Part shown: positions 26,258 to 34,804 of the stretch, piece after piece
Numbering within the stretch: position 1 is the stretch's first letter
Layout: each line of letters begins with the position of its first letter
Origin: Streptomyces hygroscopicus subsp. hygroscopicus
GTDB lineage: Bacteria > Actinomycetota > Actinomycetes > Streptomycetales > Streptomycetaceae
Direction: 5' to 3'
NCBI RefSeq assembly: GCF_030269125.1
Contig: NZ_BSSM01000015.1
Coordinates: forward strand, 1-64,000
Length of the DNA stretch: 64,000 nucleotides
Position numbers and translations under genes: made by a program
The notes under the pieces: model-generated
Told to the model about the DNA's origin: nothing
The model's database searches: none
What the model saw: the letters and a program-made list of their open reading frames with translations, nothing else

Positions 26258-26486
26258 GGTCGGCCGGCCGCGCCGTGCGGGGCGCACGAGGCCGCCGCAC
26301 AGCCGTCTGACATCGAACGCACATCGAACAGAAAGCCAAACCCGGGTCTGACGTCCCCCGAAACGGCGCCGAATGCCCGTTTCCGGCCCGCGCGAAACCG
26401 GCCGAAGATTGTCGCGCCCGCATACCGCCGGGTACAGTCGCCGCACTGCTCTGCCAGCCCCTGTTGTCGAGGCGAAAGAGAAGTTG

Positions 26487-27986
26487 GTGAACGACCGTCA
26501 CCCGTCGGGGACCTTGACCACCCCGGCCCCGGCTTCCGACGCCTCCGCGGCGCCCACGGCGTCGTACGGCACCCCGGAAGCCCCCTACGACGACTTCACC
26601 ACGTACGGCGGCTACGACGCCACCGGTTTCACCAGTGGTTCCGCCCCGGGCTTCGACCCCCACTACGGCAGCACCCACGACACGGGTGAATATGCCACCG
26701 GCCAATGGCATTCCGGCACCGCGCAGACGCCCGCCTACGAGATCTACCCACCCCGGTACCAGGCGGGGTACGACACCGGTGCCTACGACACCACCGCCTG
26801 GACGGTCCCCGCGCAGGCCACCGGCAACGAGGTGAGCGGGCAGTGGGACGCGGGCGCCTGGCTGCACCCCGACCAGTCGGGCGGCGCCGACGCCACCCAG
26901 CAGTGGGAGTGGGGCACCCAGGCCTTCGACACGGGCGCGTACGACGCCACGCAGTGGAACACCGGCGCACCGGCCGCAACCGCGGGCGCCGAGCAGGACG
27001 CCGGGTCGTACGAGCAGGACGCCATGCCGTACGAGCAGGACGCCGTACCGCTGGACCGGGGCGCCATGGCGTTCGGCCAGGACGCCGTGCCGTTCGACCA
27101 GCAGGAGACCGCGACCTTCGAGGGTCTCGCCGACCTGGACGGGAACGGCGAACTCGCCGCCGCCCCCCACCTGTTGGAGGAACAGCAGGAGGCCCCGCCG
27201 ACCCCGGCGCCGGCCCCGGGGGGCCGCGCGGGCTCACGTGCCGGGGCGCGTTCCCGGCGCCGTACGCCCGCGAAGCGCTCCGCGCTGCTGACCGTCGCCG
27301 TTCCCTCGGTCTGTGTCGTGGGGGTCGCCGGTATCGCCGCGGCCTCCGTCGGCGCCCTGCACGACGACGGCTCCACCGAGACCACCGCCGCCGCCTCGGA
27401 CGCGCACGCGGTCCAGCCCTCGGTCGCGAACAGCAAGCTGGACACCCAGCTCAGGGGGTTGTCGGCCGGCGCCGACGACTTCGCCGACCGGGCGAGCCGC
27501 ACCCAGGAGCGGATCGACCTCAAGCAACAGCAGGCGCAGGAGAAGAAGAAGGCGGCCGCGGAGGCCGCGCTGAAGGAGCGGCTGCGCCCGAAGTTCGTGC
27601 TGCCGGTCCTCCAGAGGGGGCTCAGCGCCTACTTCGGGCAGGCGGGCGTCAACTGGATGTCCGTGCACACCGGCATCGACTTCCCCGTCGCCTACGGCAC
27701 CACGGTGATGGCCGCGACCGACGGCACCGTCGCCACCAAGTGGAACAGCGCCTACGGCAACATGCTGATCCTGACCGCGAAGGACGGCACGGAGACCTGG
27801 TACTGCCACCTCTCCAGCTACCGCGTCGCCCCCGGTACGACCGTCAAGGCCGGCGAGCCGATCGCCTACTCCGGCAACTCCGGCAACTCCACCGGCCCCC
27901 ACCTGCACTTCGAGGTGCGGCCCGGGGGCGGGGCGGCGATCGACCCGCTGCCGTGGCTGCGGAGTCACGGGCTCGACCCCACGTAA
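26487..27986 (+). CDS. Membrane-anchored M23 family metallopeptidase
   Basis: The protein of about 499 residues has a long cytoplasmic low-complexity N-terminus (1-255) rich in Asp, Tyr, Thr and Gln, with repeats such as TGAYDTT and YEQDAMPYEQDAVP. A basic stretch and one membrane helix follow (about 266-290, LLTVAVPSVCVVGVAGIAAA), then a short coiled coil rich in Gln/Lys, then an extracellular LytM domain with zinc motifs HTGIDFPV (near 394) and HLHFEVRPGG (near 471). It probably cleaves peptidoglycan cross-links. The likely start is GTG at 26487 preceded by an AAAGAGAAG ribosome site. An M23 gene next to pcrA is conserved in actinobacteria. A bidirectional terminator follows. Confidence 0.88.
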   Translation: MNDRHPSGTLTTPAPASDASAAPTASYGTPEAPYDDFTTYGGYDATGFTSGSAPGFDPHYGSTHDTGEYATGQWHSGTAQTPAYEIYPPRYQAGYDTGAYDTTAWTVPAQATGNEVSGQWDAGAWLHPDQSGGADATQQWEWGTQAFDTGAYDATQWNTGAPAATAGAEQDAGSYEQDAMPYEQDAVPLDRGAMAFGQDAVPFDQQETATFEGLADLDGNGELAAAPHLLEEQQEAPPTPAPAPGGRAGSRAGARSRRRTPAKRSALLTVAVPSVCVVGVAGIAAASVGALHDDGSTETTAAASDAHAVQPSVANSKLDTQLRGLSAGADDFADRASRTQERIDLKQQQAQEKKKAAAEAALKERLRPKFVLPVLQRGLSAYFGQAGVNWMSVHTGIDFPVAYGTTVMAATDGTVATKWNSAYGNMLILTAKDGTETWYCHLSSYRVAPGTTVKAGEPIAYSGNSGNSTGPHLHFEVRPGGGAAIDPLPWLRSHGLDPT

Positions 27987-28002
27987 CACCCTCGAACGCC
28001 CG

Positions 28003-28036
28003 AAAGGGGGCCCCGCCGGTCGGCGGGACCCCCTTT
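28003..28036. terminator. Bidirectional terminator between the M23 gene and pcrA
   Basis: AAAGGGGG (28003-28010) pairs with CCCCCTTT (28029-28036). After one mismatch CCCGCC pairs with GGCGGG around a 4-nt loop. The stem ends in T-runs on the + strand. It lies between stops at 27986 and 28066. Confidence 0.85.
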
Positions 28037-28065
28037 TCCGGAGCTGCTCCCTCTTCCCGGCCTGC

Positions 28066-30570
28066 TTACAGCTTCTCCACCGGCGCGTACCGCAGCAGCA
28101 GCCGCTTCGGTTTGGTGTCGCCGAAGTCGATCGTCGCCTCCGCGTTCGCGCCCGTGCCCTTGACACCGACGACCGTGCCGAGCCCGAACTGGTCGTGGGT
28201 GACCCGGTCCCCGACGGACAGCGCGACCACCGGCTGCTCCGCGGTGCGCCGCGTGGCGAAGCCGGAGGCGCCGGAGGCCGAGGAGCGTGAACGGGACGAG
28301 GACAGCGAGGCCGCGATCCCGGACGCGGGCCCGGAGGACACCGGCGCCGTGGCACCCGTGCGCTTCCAGTCCACATGCGTGGCCGGGATCTCCTCCAGGA
28401 AACGGGAGGGCGGGTTGTACGAGGGCTGCCCCCAGGCGCTGCGCATCGTGGAGCGCGTGAGGTACAGCCGCTCCCGCGCGCGGGTGATGCCGACGTACGC
28501 CAGGCGCCGCTCCTCCTCCAACTCCTTGACCTGACCGAGGGCGCGCATGTGCGGGAAGACGCCGTCCTCCATGCCGGTCAGGAAGACGACGGGGAACTCC
28601 AGGCCCTTGGCGGTGTGCAGGGTCATCAGGGTGATGACGCCGTCGCCGTCCTCCTCGTCGGGGATCTGGTCCGAGTCGGCGACCAGGGCGACCTGCTCGA
28701 GGAAGTCGGCCAGCGTGCCGCCCGGCGCGGGGGCTCCCGGCGCCGCTCCTCCCTCGCCGCGCTCCTGCTCGAACTCCAGCGCGACGGCGGCGAGTTCCTG
28801 GAGGTTCTCGATGCGGGTCTCGTCCTGCGGGTCGGTGGAGTTCTGCAACTCGGCCAGGTAGCCGGTGCGTTCGAGTATGGCCTCCAGCACGGTGGCCGGT
28901 CCGGCGCCGGACTCCACGATGGTGCGCAGGTCCTCCATCAGCGTGTTGAACCGCTTGACCGCGTTGGTGGAGCGCGCGGCCATGCCGTACGCCTCGTCCA
29001 CCCGCTTGAGTGCCTGCGGGAAGCTGATCTTCTCGCGCTGCGCGAGGGCGTCGATCATCGCCTCGGCACGCTCGCCGATGCCGCGCTTGGGCACATTGAG
29101 GATGCGGCGCAGCGGCACCGAGTCCTCGGGGTTGGCGAGCACGCGCAGGTAGGCGAGGACGTCCCGGACCTCCTTGCGCTCGTAGAAGCGGACGCCGCCG
29201 ACGACCTTGTAGGGCAGGCCGACGCGGATGAAGACCTCTTCGAAGACGCGGGACTGCGCGTTGGTCCGGTAGAAGACGGCGACGTCACCGGCGCGCGCCT
29301 CGCCCGCGTCCGTGAGGCGGTCTATCTCGTCCGCGACGAACTGGGCCTCGTCGTGCTCGGTGTCGGCGACGTAGCCGGTGATCCGGGCGCCCTGGCCGGC
29401 GTTGGTCCACAGGTTCTTCGGGCGGCGGGACTCGTTGCGCTCGATGACCGCGTTGGCGGCGGACAGGATGGTCTGGGTGGAGCGGTAGTTCTGCTCCAGC
29501 AGGATCGTCGTCGCGTCCGGGTAGTCCTCCTCGAACTGGAGGATGTTGCGGATCGTCGCGCCGCGGAAGGCGTAGATCGACTGGTCCGCGTCACCGACGA
29601 CGCACAGTTCGGCGGGCGGGACGTCGTACTCGCCGGGCGGGACGTCCTCGTCGTGCCCGCCGGTGCCGACCAGTTCGCGGACCAGCGCGTACTGGGCGTG
29701 GTTGGTGTCCTGGTACTCGTCCACCAGGACGTGCCGGAAGCGGCGGCGGTAGTGCTCGGCGACGTCCGGGAAGGCGCGCAGCAGGTTGACCGTCGTCATG
29801 ATCAGGTCGTCGAAGTCGAGCGCGTTGGCCTCGCGCAGCCGCGACTGGTAGAGCGCGTAGGCCTGGGCGAGGGTCTTCTCGAACCCGTCGGCAGCCTGGG
29901 CGGCGAAGTCCTCCTCATCGATCAGCTCGTTCTTCAGATTGCTGATCTTGGCGCTGAAGGACTTGGGCGGGAAGCGCTTGGGGTCGAGGTCCAGGTCCCG
30001 GCAGACCAGGGCCATCAGGCGCTTGCTGTCGGCGGCGTCGTAGATCGAGAACGACGAGGTGAAGCCGAGCTTCTTGCTCTCGCGGCGCAGGATGCGCACG
30101 CACGCGCTGTGGAAGGTCATCACCCACATCGCGTTCGCGCGCGGGCCGACGAGCTGCTCGACGCGCTCCTTCATCTCGCCCGCGGCCTTGTTGGTGAAGG
30201 TGATCGCGAGGATCTGGCCCGGGTGCACGTGACGCTCGGCCAGCAGGTGGGCGATGCGGTGGGTGAGCACCCGGGTCTTGCCGGAGCCGGCCCCGGCCAC
30301 GATGAGCAGCGGGGAGCCCGCGTGCACGACCGCGGCGCGCTGGTTGTCGTTCAACCCCTCCAGCAGGGCCGCCGCGTCGATCGGGGGCCGCGGGGCGCCG
30401 TCGCGGTAGTGGGTGTCCCGCTCCGGCGGCACGTCGAACTTCCCGCCGAACAGATCCTCCGGAATCGGCTCCGGAGCGGGATCGTCCTCGGGCGGTGGCG
30501 GGTGCTCCTCCTCGTGCCCACGCGGGGCCTGGAGATCCGCCAGGAAGCTGTCGTCAAAGAGGCTGCTCAT
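28066..30570 (-). CDS. pcrA: UvrD/PcrA-type DNA helicase
   Basis: This superfamily 1A 3'-5' helicase unwinds DNA in nucleotide excision repair and removes stalled complexes. The 834-residue protein has Walker A LLIVAGAGSGKTRVLTHRIA, motif Ia ITFTNKAAGEMKERV, Walker B region HVLVDEYQDTNHAQY, motif III GDADQSIYAFRGA, motif IV LEQNYRST, and motif VI AYVGITRARERLYLTRS. The C-terminal Tudor-like segment GDRVTHDQFGLGTVVGV is typical of PcrA. ATG at 30570 sits only 9 nt from a DNA-damage-type -10 box, so the message is probably leaderless. It is monocistronic. Confidence 0.96.
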   Translation of the reverse strand: MSSLFDDSFLADLQAPRGHEEEHPPPPEDDPAPEPIPEDLFGGKFDVPPERDTHYRDGAPRPPIDAAALLEGLNDNQRAAVVHAGSPLLIVAGAGSGKTRVLTHRIAHLLAERHVHPGQILAITFTNKAAGEMKERVEQLVGPRANAMWVMTFHSACVRILRRESKKLGFTSSFSIYDAADSKRLMALVCRDLDLDPKRFPPKSFSAKISNLKNELIDEEDFAAQAADGFEKTLAQAYALYQSRLREANALDFDDLIMTTVNLLRAFPDVAEHYRRRFRHVLVDEYQDTNHAQYALVRELVGTGGHDEDVPPGEYDVPPAELCVVGDADQSIYAFRGATIRNILQFEEDYPDATTILLEQNYRSTQTILSAANAVIERNESRRPKNLWTNAGQGARITGYVADTEHDEAQFVADEIDRLTDAGEARAGDVAVFYRTNAQSRVFEEVFIRVGLPYKVVGGVRFYERKEVRDVLAYLRVLANPEDSVPLRRILNVPKRGIGERAEAMIDALAQREKISFPQALKRVDEAYGMAARSTNAVKRFNTLMEDLRTIVESGAGPATVLEAILERTGYLAELQNSTDPQDETRIENLQELAAVALEFEQERGEGGAAPGAPAPGGTLADFLEQVALVADSDQIPDEEDGDGVITLMTLHTAKGLEFPVVFLTGMEDGVFPHMRALGQVKELEEERRLAYVGITRARERLYLTRSTMRSAWGQPSYNPPSRFLEEIPATHVDWKRTGATAPVSSGPASGIAASLSSSRSRSSASGASGFATRRTAEQPVVALSVGDRVTHDQFGLGTVVGVKGTGANAEATIDFGDTKPKRLLLRYAPVEKL

Positions 30571-30579
30571 CGCCTTCCG

Positions 30580-30602
30580 AGTCTAGGGCGCCCCACCGAC
30601 AA
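30580..30602 (-). promoter_or_regulatory. RecA-independent DNA-damage promoter (PafBC type) of pcrA
   Basis: On the minus strand TTGTCGGTG (30594-30602), an 8-nt spacer (30586-30593) and TAGACT (30580-30585) match ttGTCRgtg-N8-TAnnnT perfectly. The pcrA ATG begins 9 nt after the -10 box. Confidence 0.8.
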
Positions 30603-31117
30603 CCGGTCCCGCTCCCCGAAACCCGAGGGTAAAGCCGGGGGCGGTCGGCGGATTCCCGGACGGGCCGGCACGTAAGGGTGGCCCGGGAGCCGTGGGGCCG
30701 GGCTCGCCCTCCGGGGCCGCTCGGGGAGCCGTACGTCCGGGCCGTGGAACGGCGGGCTCGCGCCGGCTCTCCGGGGTCGGGCGGACTCCAGGTCGGGCGG
30801 ACTCCAGGGGACATGCCTCCGGAACGAGGCCCTCAGGGGGCCGTGTCCCAGGGGCCCTGCTTCACGGGGGCCGTGCCGCACGGCGCCGGCCCCCAGAAGG
30901 CCGTGCCTCACGGGTCCGTCCCTCGCGAAGGCCCTGCCCCGGGGACGCGCCTCAGGTGGCCTTCCGGAGCGGAGGCCGCGCCTCCGGCCGTCTGGTACGT
31001 CCGAAGGCTCCTCCGTACGGGCTCCAGGAGCCCCCGGAACGTACCGTCCGGGTGTTTTCGCGCCCCCGCGCGCGTGCCCCGGTCGTCCGGCCGACGGCAC
31101 TGCCTAGCATCGGGCGC
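30603..31117. other. Noncoding region between pcrA and the TDT-type transporter
   Basis: Apart from the pcrA promoter at its left edge I see no gene in 515 bp. Open frames here have poor codon usage. A 16-bp tandem repeat lies at 30775-30806. Imperfect repeats around GGCCGTG...CACGG occupy about 30836-30945. The transporter start at 31118 lacks a ribosome site, so it may be transcribed leaderless from the TAGCAT sequence at 31105-31110. Confidence 0.5.
30775..30806. repeat. 16-bp perfect tandem repeat
   Basis: GGTCGGGCGGACTCCA occurs twice head-to-tail (30775-30790 and 30791-30806) in the noncoding stretch upstream of the transporter gene. Confidence 0.85.
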
Positions 31118-32089
31118 ATGTCCGGTCTGCGTGCGTGGTGGGCGGGCCGGTCGCCGGCCGCCGGGGCCGCCGTGATGGCGACCGGAATCGTGTCGACGGC
31201 CCTGCTGCTGATCGGGGCCGAGACGGCGTCCCGGGTCGCGCTGGTACTGGCCGCGGTCCTCTGGGTCGCGCTGGGCGCCGGTTTCGTGCGGCGGCTGGTC
31301 GTCGACCGGGACCGCTGGGCGGCCGAGGCCCGCAGCCCCGGGGCGCTCACGGCCGTCGCCGCGACCGCCGTGCTCGGCTCCCGGCTGTCCGCGTCGGGCC
31401 GTCAGGCCCCGGCCGCGGCACTGCTGGCGCTCGCGACGCTGCTCTGGGCGGTACTGCTGCCGGTCGTCGTAGGGCACTGGCGCCCGCGCATGCCCGGCTC
31501 GGTGTTCCTGGCCTGCGTGGCCACCGAGGCGCTGGCCGCGCCGGCGGCGGCGCTCGCGGCGGCGGAGCACACGGCCTGGCTCGCGCGCGCCGCGCTGGTG
31601 CTGTTCTGGCTGGGACTGGTGATCTACGCCTTCGCCCTGCCCCGCTTCGACCTGCGGCAGGTGCTGGAGGGGCCCGGCGACCAGTGGGTCGCCGGCGGCG
31701 CGCTCGCCCTCTCGACGCTGGCCGGGGCGGGCCTGCTCGCGGCCGGAAACGGCGGCCTCTACCTGTGGAACGACGACGACCGCGCCACCCTGCGCATCAC
31801 GACGGCCGTCCTGCTCGCCGTGAGCCTGGCGGTGTATCTGACCCTGCTGGTGGCCGAGGCCGTCCGACCGCGTCCCGGTTACGACCACCGCCGGTGGGCG
31901 ACGGTCTTCCCCATGGGGATGACGGCCGCGGCCACCCTGTCCGTCGCGTCCGCCATGAGCGTCCCGTGGCTCAGGGTGCCGGGGCGCGTGCTGGTGTGGG
32001 TGGCGGTGGCGGCGTGGCTCTGGGTGGCGGCCGCCATGGTCGCCGACGCGGTGCGCGCGACCCGCGCGGGGGCGGCCGCACCGCACTGA
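31118..32089 (+). CDS. TDT/TehA-like membrane transporter or channel
   Basis: The 323-residue protein consists almost entirely of about ten membrane helices. It starts with MATGIVSTALLLIGAETASRVALVLAA after a short Trp-rich head, the pattern of the tellurite-resistance/dicarboxylate transporter (TDT, SLAC1/TehA-like) family. Other helices include TLLWAVLLPVVVGHW, AALVLFWLGLVIYAFALPRF and VLLAVSLAVYLTLLVAEAV. The substrate cannot be told from sequence. ATG at 31118 is preceded by TAGCAT with 7 nt spacing and no ribosome site, suggesting a leaderless message. It converges on the small membrane-protein gene at 32170. Confidence 0.75.
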   Translation: MSGLRAWWAGRSPAAGAAVMATGIVSTALLLIGAETASRVALVLAAVLWVALGAGFVRRLVVDRDRWAAEARSPGALTAVAATAVLGSRLSASGRQAPAAALLALATLLWAVLLPVVVGHWRPRMPGSVFLACVATEALAAPAAALAAAEHTAWLARAALVLFWLGLVIYAFALPRFDLRQVLEGPGDQWVAGGALALSTLAGAGLLAAGNGGLYLWNDDDRATLRITTAVLLAVSLAVYLTLLVAEAVRPRPGYDHRRWATVFPMGMTAAATLSVASAMSVPWLRVPGRVLVWVAVAAWLWVAAAMVADAVRATRAGAAAPH

Positions 32090-32169
32090 CCGTCGGGTGC
32101 GGGGCACAGCGCCGCCGGTCGGGTCCGAGGCACGACGACCGTGTCAGGTCCGAGGTGCCCCGACGACCG

Positions 32170-32523
32170 TCAGGTCCAGAGCACCGCGATGAAGATGTTC
32201 GTCGCGGTCAGCGCGCCGACCAGCCCGAACTGTGCCTTGTCGACCCGCTCCTCGTCACGCTTGACGTAGACCAGGCCGAGGATCACGATCAGCAGCGCCA
32301 GCTTGATGCCGATCTTGACCGTGTTGATGTGGGCGCCCTGGGCCTGGTTGAGACCGACCAGGGCCACGCCGGTGACCAGCATGGTCAGCGCGCCGTGCAG
32401 CATCCCGGGGACGAACCGGGCCGTGCCCTGGCCCATCGCCTTCATCTGGGTGAGGAAACCGCCGAGCAGCGCGGCGATGCCGATGATGTGCAGGCCGACG
32501 AAGAGATGGATGAGTACGTCCAT
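32170..32523 (-). CDS. Small four-helix membrane protein
   Basis: The 117-residue protein has four hydrophobic helices (DVLIHLFVGLHIIGIAALLGGF, ALTMLVTGVALVGLNQ, KLALLIVILGLVYVKR, GALTATNIFIAVLWT) and a charged loop (KRDEERVDKAQ). No catalytic motif is visible. It resembles small integral membrane proteins widespread in Streptomyces. ATG at 32523 is chosen because upstream sequence shows TAGGCT 8 nt before it and no ribosome site, consistent with a leaderless transcript. The function is unknown. Confidence 0.78.
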   Translation of the reverse strand: MDVLIHLFVGLHIIGIAALLGGFLTQMKAMGQGTARFVPGMLHGALTMLVTGVALVGLNQAQGAHINTVKIGIKLALLIVILGLVYVKRDEERVDKAQFGLVGALTATNIFIAVLWT

Positions 32524-32839
32524 GGAGCCGGAGCCTAACCAGCGCCCCGCAGCCACCCGTCACCGCCCCCGGCCACGCGTCCTGGGCAGATGCGCCCCAT
32601 AGCACCCAGCCTTTCCCGCCAGTCTCACTTTCCACGCTTCGATCAACACGCTGCGTGAAGGCGGCGTCTCCGGCCCCTCGACTCGGTCGCACGCGGTCCC
32701 ATAACGACCCACCGAAGACAGTTCCGCACAGTGCGTTACCGACTCGTCACCGTCCGGCCTAGCGTCCTCCCCCAGGCACCCGGCCCTCGCCGCCGGGTGC
32801 GCATCGGTCGTATCGGTCATACACGTCGTAGGAAAGGAC
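32524..32839. other. Intergenic region between two divergent genes
   Basis: These 316 bp separate the small membrane-protein gene from the divergent NlpC/P60 gene. It must contain both promoters. The region 32725-32765 (GTGCGTTACCGACTCG, then CCTAGCGTCC) is a candidate for the NlpC/P60 promoter. The ribosome site GGAAAGGAC precedes GTG at 32840. No gene or strong hairpin is evident. Confidence 0.5.
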
Positions 32840-33916
32840 GTGACGGCACAGGTGGCAGCGCACCGCAGGCCACGGCAACACCCGTTCGGGAGTCATACCG
32901 CCCGGACGGCCGCCATCGTCGCCCTGACGGGGGCGGCCACCGTGGCGGGCTTCGACGGCACCGGACAGGCCGGGCCCCGGCCGACACCGGCCCAAGTGAG
33001 GACCAGGGTGGACACCTTGTACCGGGAGGCGGAGACCGCCACGCAGAAGTACGACGGCGCGAAGGAGGAGGCGGACGCGGGCGAACGCCGGCTGAACTCG
33101 CTGCGCGACGAGGCCGCCCGCAGGACCCAGAAGCTCGACTCCGCCCGGAACGCGCTCGGTTCGTTCGCCGCCGCCCAGTACCGCTCCGGTGCCATCGCCC
33201 CCGCCTGGCAACTCGCTCTGTCCAGCGACCCGGACCGCTACCTGGAAACCGCCGCGCTCGCCGAACGCGCCGGTGACCGGCAGTCCGTCGCCGTGTCCCA
33301 GGTACGCCGGCAGCTCCAGGACATCGAGCGGTTGCGCGGCGCCGCCCGCATGGAGCTGAAGTCGCTGCGGTCCCACCAGGCCGAGCTGCGACGGCAGAAG
33401 AAGACCGTCACCGGCAAACTGGCGGAGGCCCGGCGGCTCCTGGCCGAGCTGACCCCGCCGCAGCGCGGCCGGGTGACCGGCACCGACGACACCTCTCCAG
33501 GGCACGCGTCCCGGGCCGCCGACGACACCCGGCAGTCGCTGGAGGCCGGCGCCGTCGCGGCCCCCGACTCCCGCGCCGCGGCGGCCGTCGCCTACGCCTA
33601 CGCCAAACTCGGCAGCCCCTATGTGTGGGGCGCGACCGGCCCTGACGCCTTCGACTGCTCGGGCCTGGTCCAGGCCGCCTACCGCTCCGCCGGGGTCTCC
33701 CTCCCCCGCACCACCTACGCCCAGATCGACGCGGGCCAACGCGTGCCCCGCTCCGAACTACGCCCAGGCGACCTGGTGTTCTTCTACTCCGGTGTCAGCC
33801 ACGTCGGCCTCTACATCGGCAACGGCCGCATGATCCACGCCCCGAACCCCTCGGCCCCGGTCCGCGTGGCCCCCATCGATCAGATGCCGTTCGCCGGTGC
33901 GACGCGGGTGGTGTGA
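32840..33916 (+). CDS. Secreted NlpC/P60 cell-wall endopeptidase
   Basis: The 358-residue protein has a signal-peptide-like N-terminus (basic stretch, then TAAIVALTGAATVAGF), a long coiled coil (about 50-205, repeated Glu/Arg/Gln heptads), and a C-terminal NlpC/P60 domain (about 240-358). Catalytic Cys lies in PDAFDCSGLVQAAYR and catalytic His in GVSHVGLYIGNGRMIHAP. This is the RipA/CwlO-like layout of D,L-endopeptidases that cut peptide stems in peptidoglycan; coiled-coil proteins of this type are often controlled by FtsEX. The start is GTG at 32840 with GGAAAGGAC upstream. Confidence 0.93.
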   Translation: MTAQVAAHRRPRQHPFGSHTARTAAIVALTGAATVAGFDGTGQAGPRPTPAQVRTRVDTLYREAETATQKYDGAKEEADAGERRLNSLRDEAARRTQKLDSARNALGSFAAAQYRSGAIAPAWQLALSSDPDRYLETAALAERAGDRQSVAVSQVRRQLQDIERLRGAARMELKSLRSHQAELRRQKKTVTGKLAEARRLLAELTPPQRGRVTGTDDTSPGHASRAADDTRQSLEAGAVAAPDSRAAAAVAYAYAKLGSPYVWGATGPDAFDCSGLVQAAYRSAGVSLPRTTYAQIDAGQRVPRSELRPGDLVFFYSGVSHVGLYIGNGRMIHAPNPSAPVRVAPIDQMPFAGATRVV

Positions 33917-34057
33917 GCGCGGATGGCGTGAGCACCGGCCCGAAGGACATCCCCGACACCCTCGAGGGACCGGCACGCCACGGCCCCCGCTCCCGAGCCC
34001 CCCGGCAAGGGCCGCCGTCCCTGAGCCGGCCGTCCCCCGGGCCCCGTGCCTCAGGAA

Positions 34058-34804
34058 TCACACCAGGCGGCGCGCGGTCGCCCAGCGGGTGAGCTCGTGG
34101 CGGTTGGACAGCTGGAGCTTGCGCAGGACCGCCGAGACGTGGGACTCGACCGTCTTCACCGAGATGAACAGCTGCTTGGCGATCTCCTTGTAGGCGTAAC
34201 CACGGGCGATCAGGCGCAGCACCTCCCGTTCGCGCTGGGTGAGACGGTCCAGGTCCTCGTCCACGGGAGGGGCGTCGGTGGAGGCGAAGGCGTCCAGGAC
34301 GAACCCGGCCAGCCGCGGGGAGAAGACCGCGTCCCCCTCCTGGACCCGGAAGATCGAGTCCACCAGGTCGGTGCCGGTGATGGTCTTGGTGACATAGCCG
34401 CGGGCACCGCCGCGGATCACCCCGATCACATCCTCCGCCGCGTCCGACACGGACAGCGCGAGGAAGCGCACCGGCTGCTCGGCGTCCGCCATCAAAGCCG
34501 CGCACCGGCGCAGCACCTCGACCCCGCCGCCGCCCGGCAGATGGACGTCGAGGAGGACCACCTCGGGCCGGGTCGCGGTGATGACGGTGACCGCCTGGTC
34601 GACGTCCGCGGCCTCGCCCACCACCTCGACACCGGTCTCGGTGGTCCGGCCGATCTCCGCCTGAACGCCGGTGCGGAACATCCGGTGGTCGTCCACCAGC
34701 ACCACCCGCACGTGCCGCCCGGTCACGCCGCCGTCCGCGGGGCCGCCGCTCCCGGCCGCCCCAGCCGTCTCCGCCGTGCCGCTCGCCTCGGTCGCGTCGC
34801 TCAT
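34058..34804 (-). CDS. LuxR/NarL-family response regulator, partner of the PspC-type kinase
   Basis: The 248-residue protein has a receiver domain with acidic pair and phosphoacceptor visible (VVLVDDHRMFR, VVLLDVHLPGG, and the conserved lysine in VTKTITGTDL). A LuxR helix-turn-helix follows (LTQREREVLRLIARGYAYKEIAKQLF, then SVKTVESHVSAVLRKL). The N-terminal 30 residues are an Ala/Gly/Ser-rich extension before the receiver. ATG at 34804 overlaps the histidine-kinase stop by 4 nt, so the pair is coupled. It probably controls envelope-stress genes, including the divergent PspC gene; that target is inferred. Confidence 0.92.
   Translation of the reverse strand: MSDATEASGTAETAGAAGSGGPADGGVTGRHVRVVLVDDHRMFRTGVQAEIGRTTETGVEVVGEAADVDQAVTVITATRPEVVLLDVHLPGGGGVEVLRRCAALMADAEQPVRFLALSVSDAAEDVIGVIRGGARGYVTKTITGTDLVDSIFRVQEGDAVFSPRLAGFVLDAFASTDAPPVDEDLDRLTQREREVLRLIARGYAYKEIAKQLFISVKTVESHVSAVLRKLQLSNRHELTRWATARRLV

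Noticed and set aside
32133..32177. Direct repeat CGACGACCGT(GT)CAGGTCC around the end of the 32170 gene
   Set aside because: The copies differ by 2 nt and one overlaps coding sequence. This looks like a chance or minor duplication without regulatory context.
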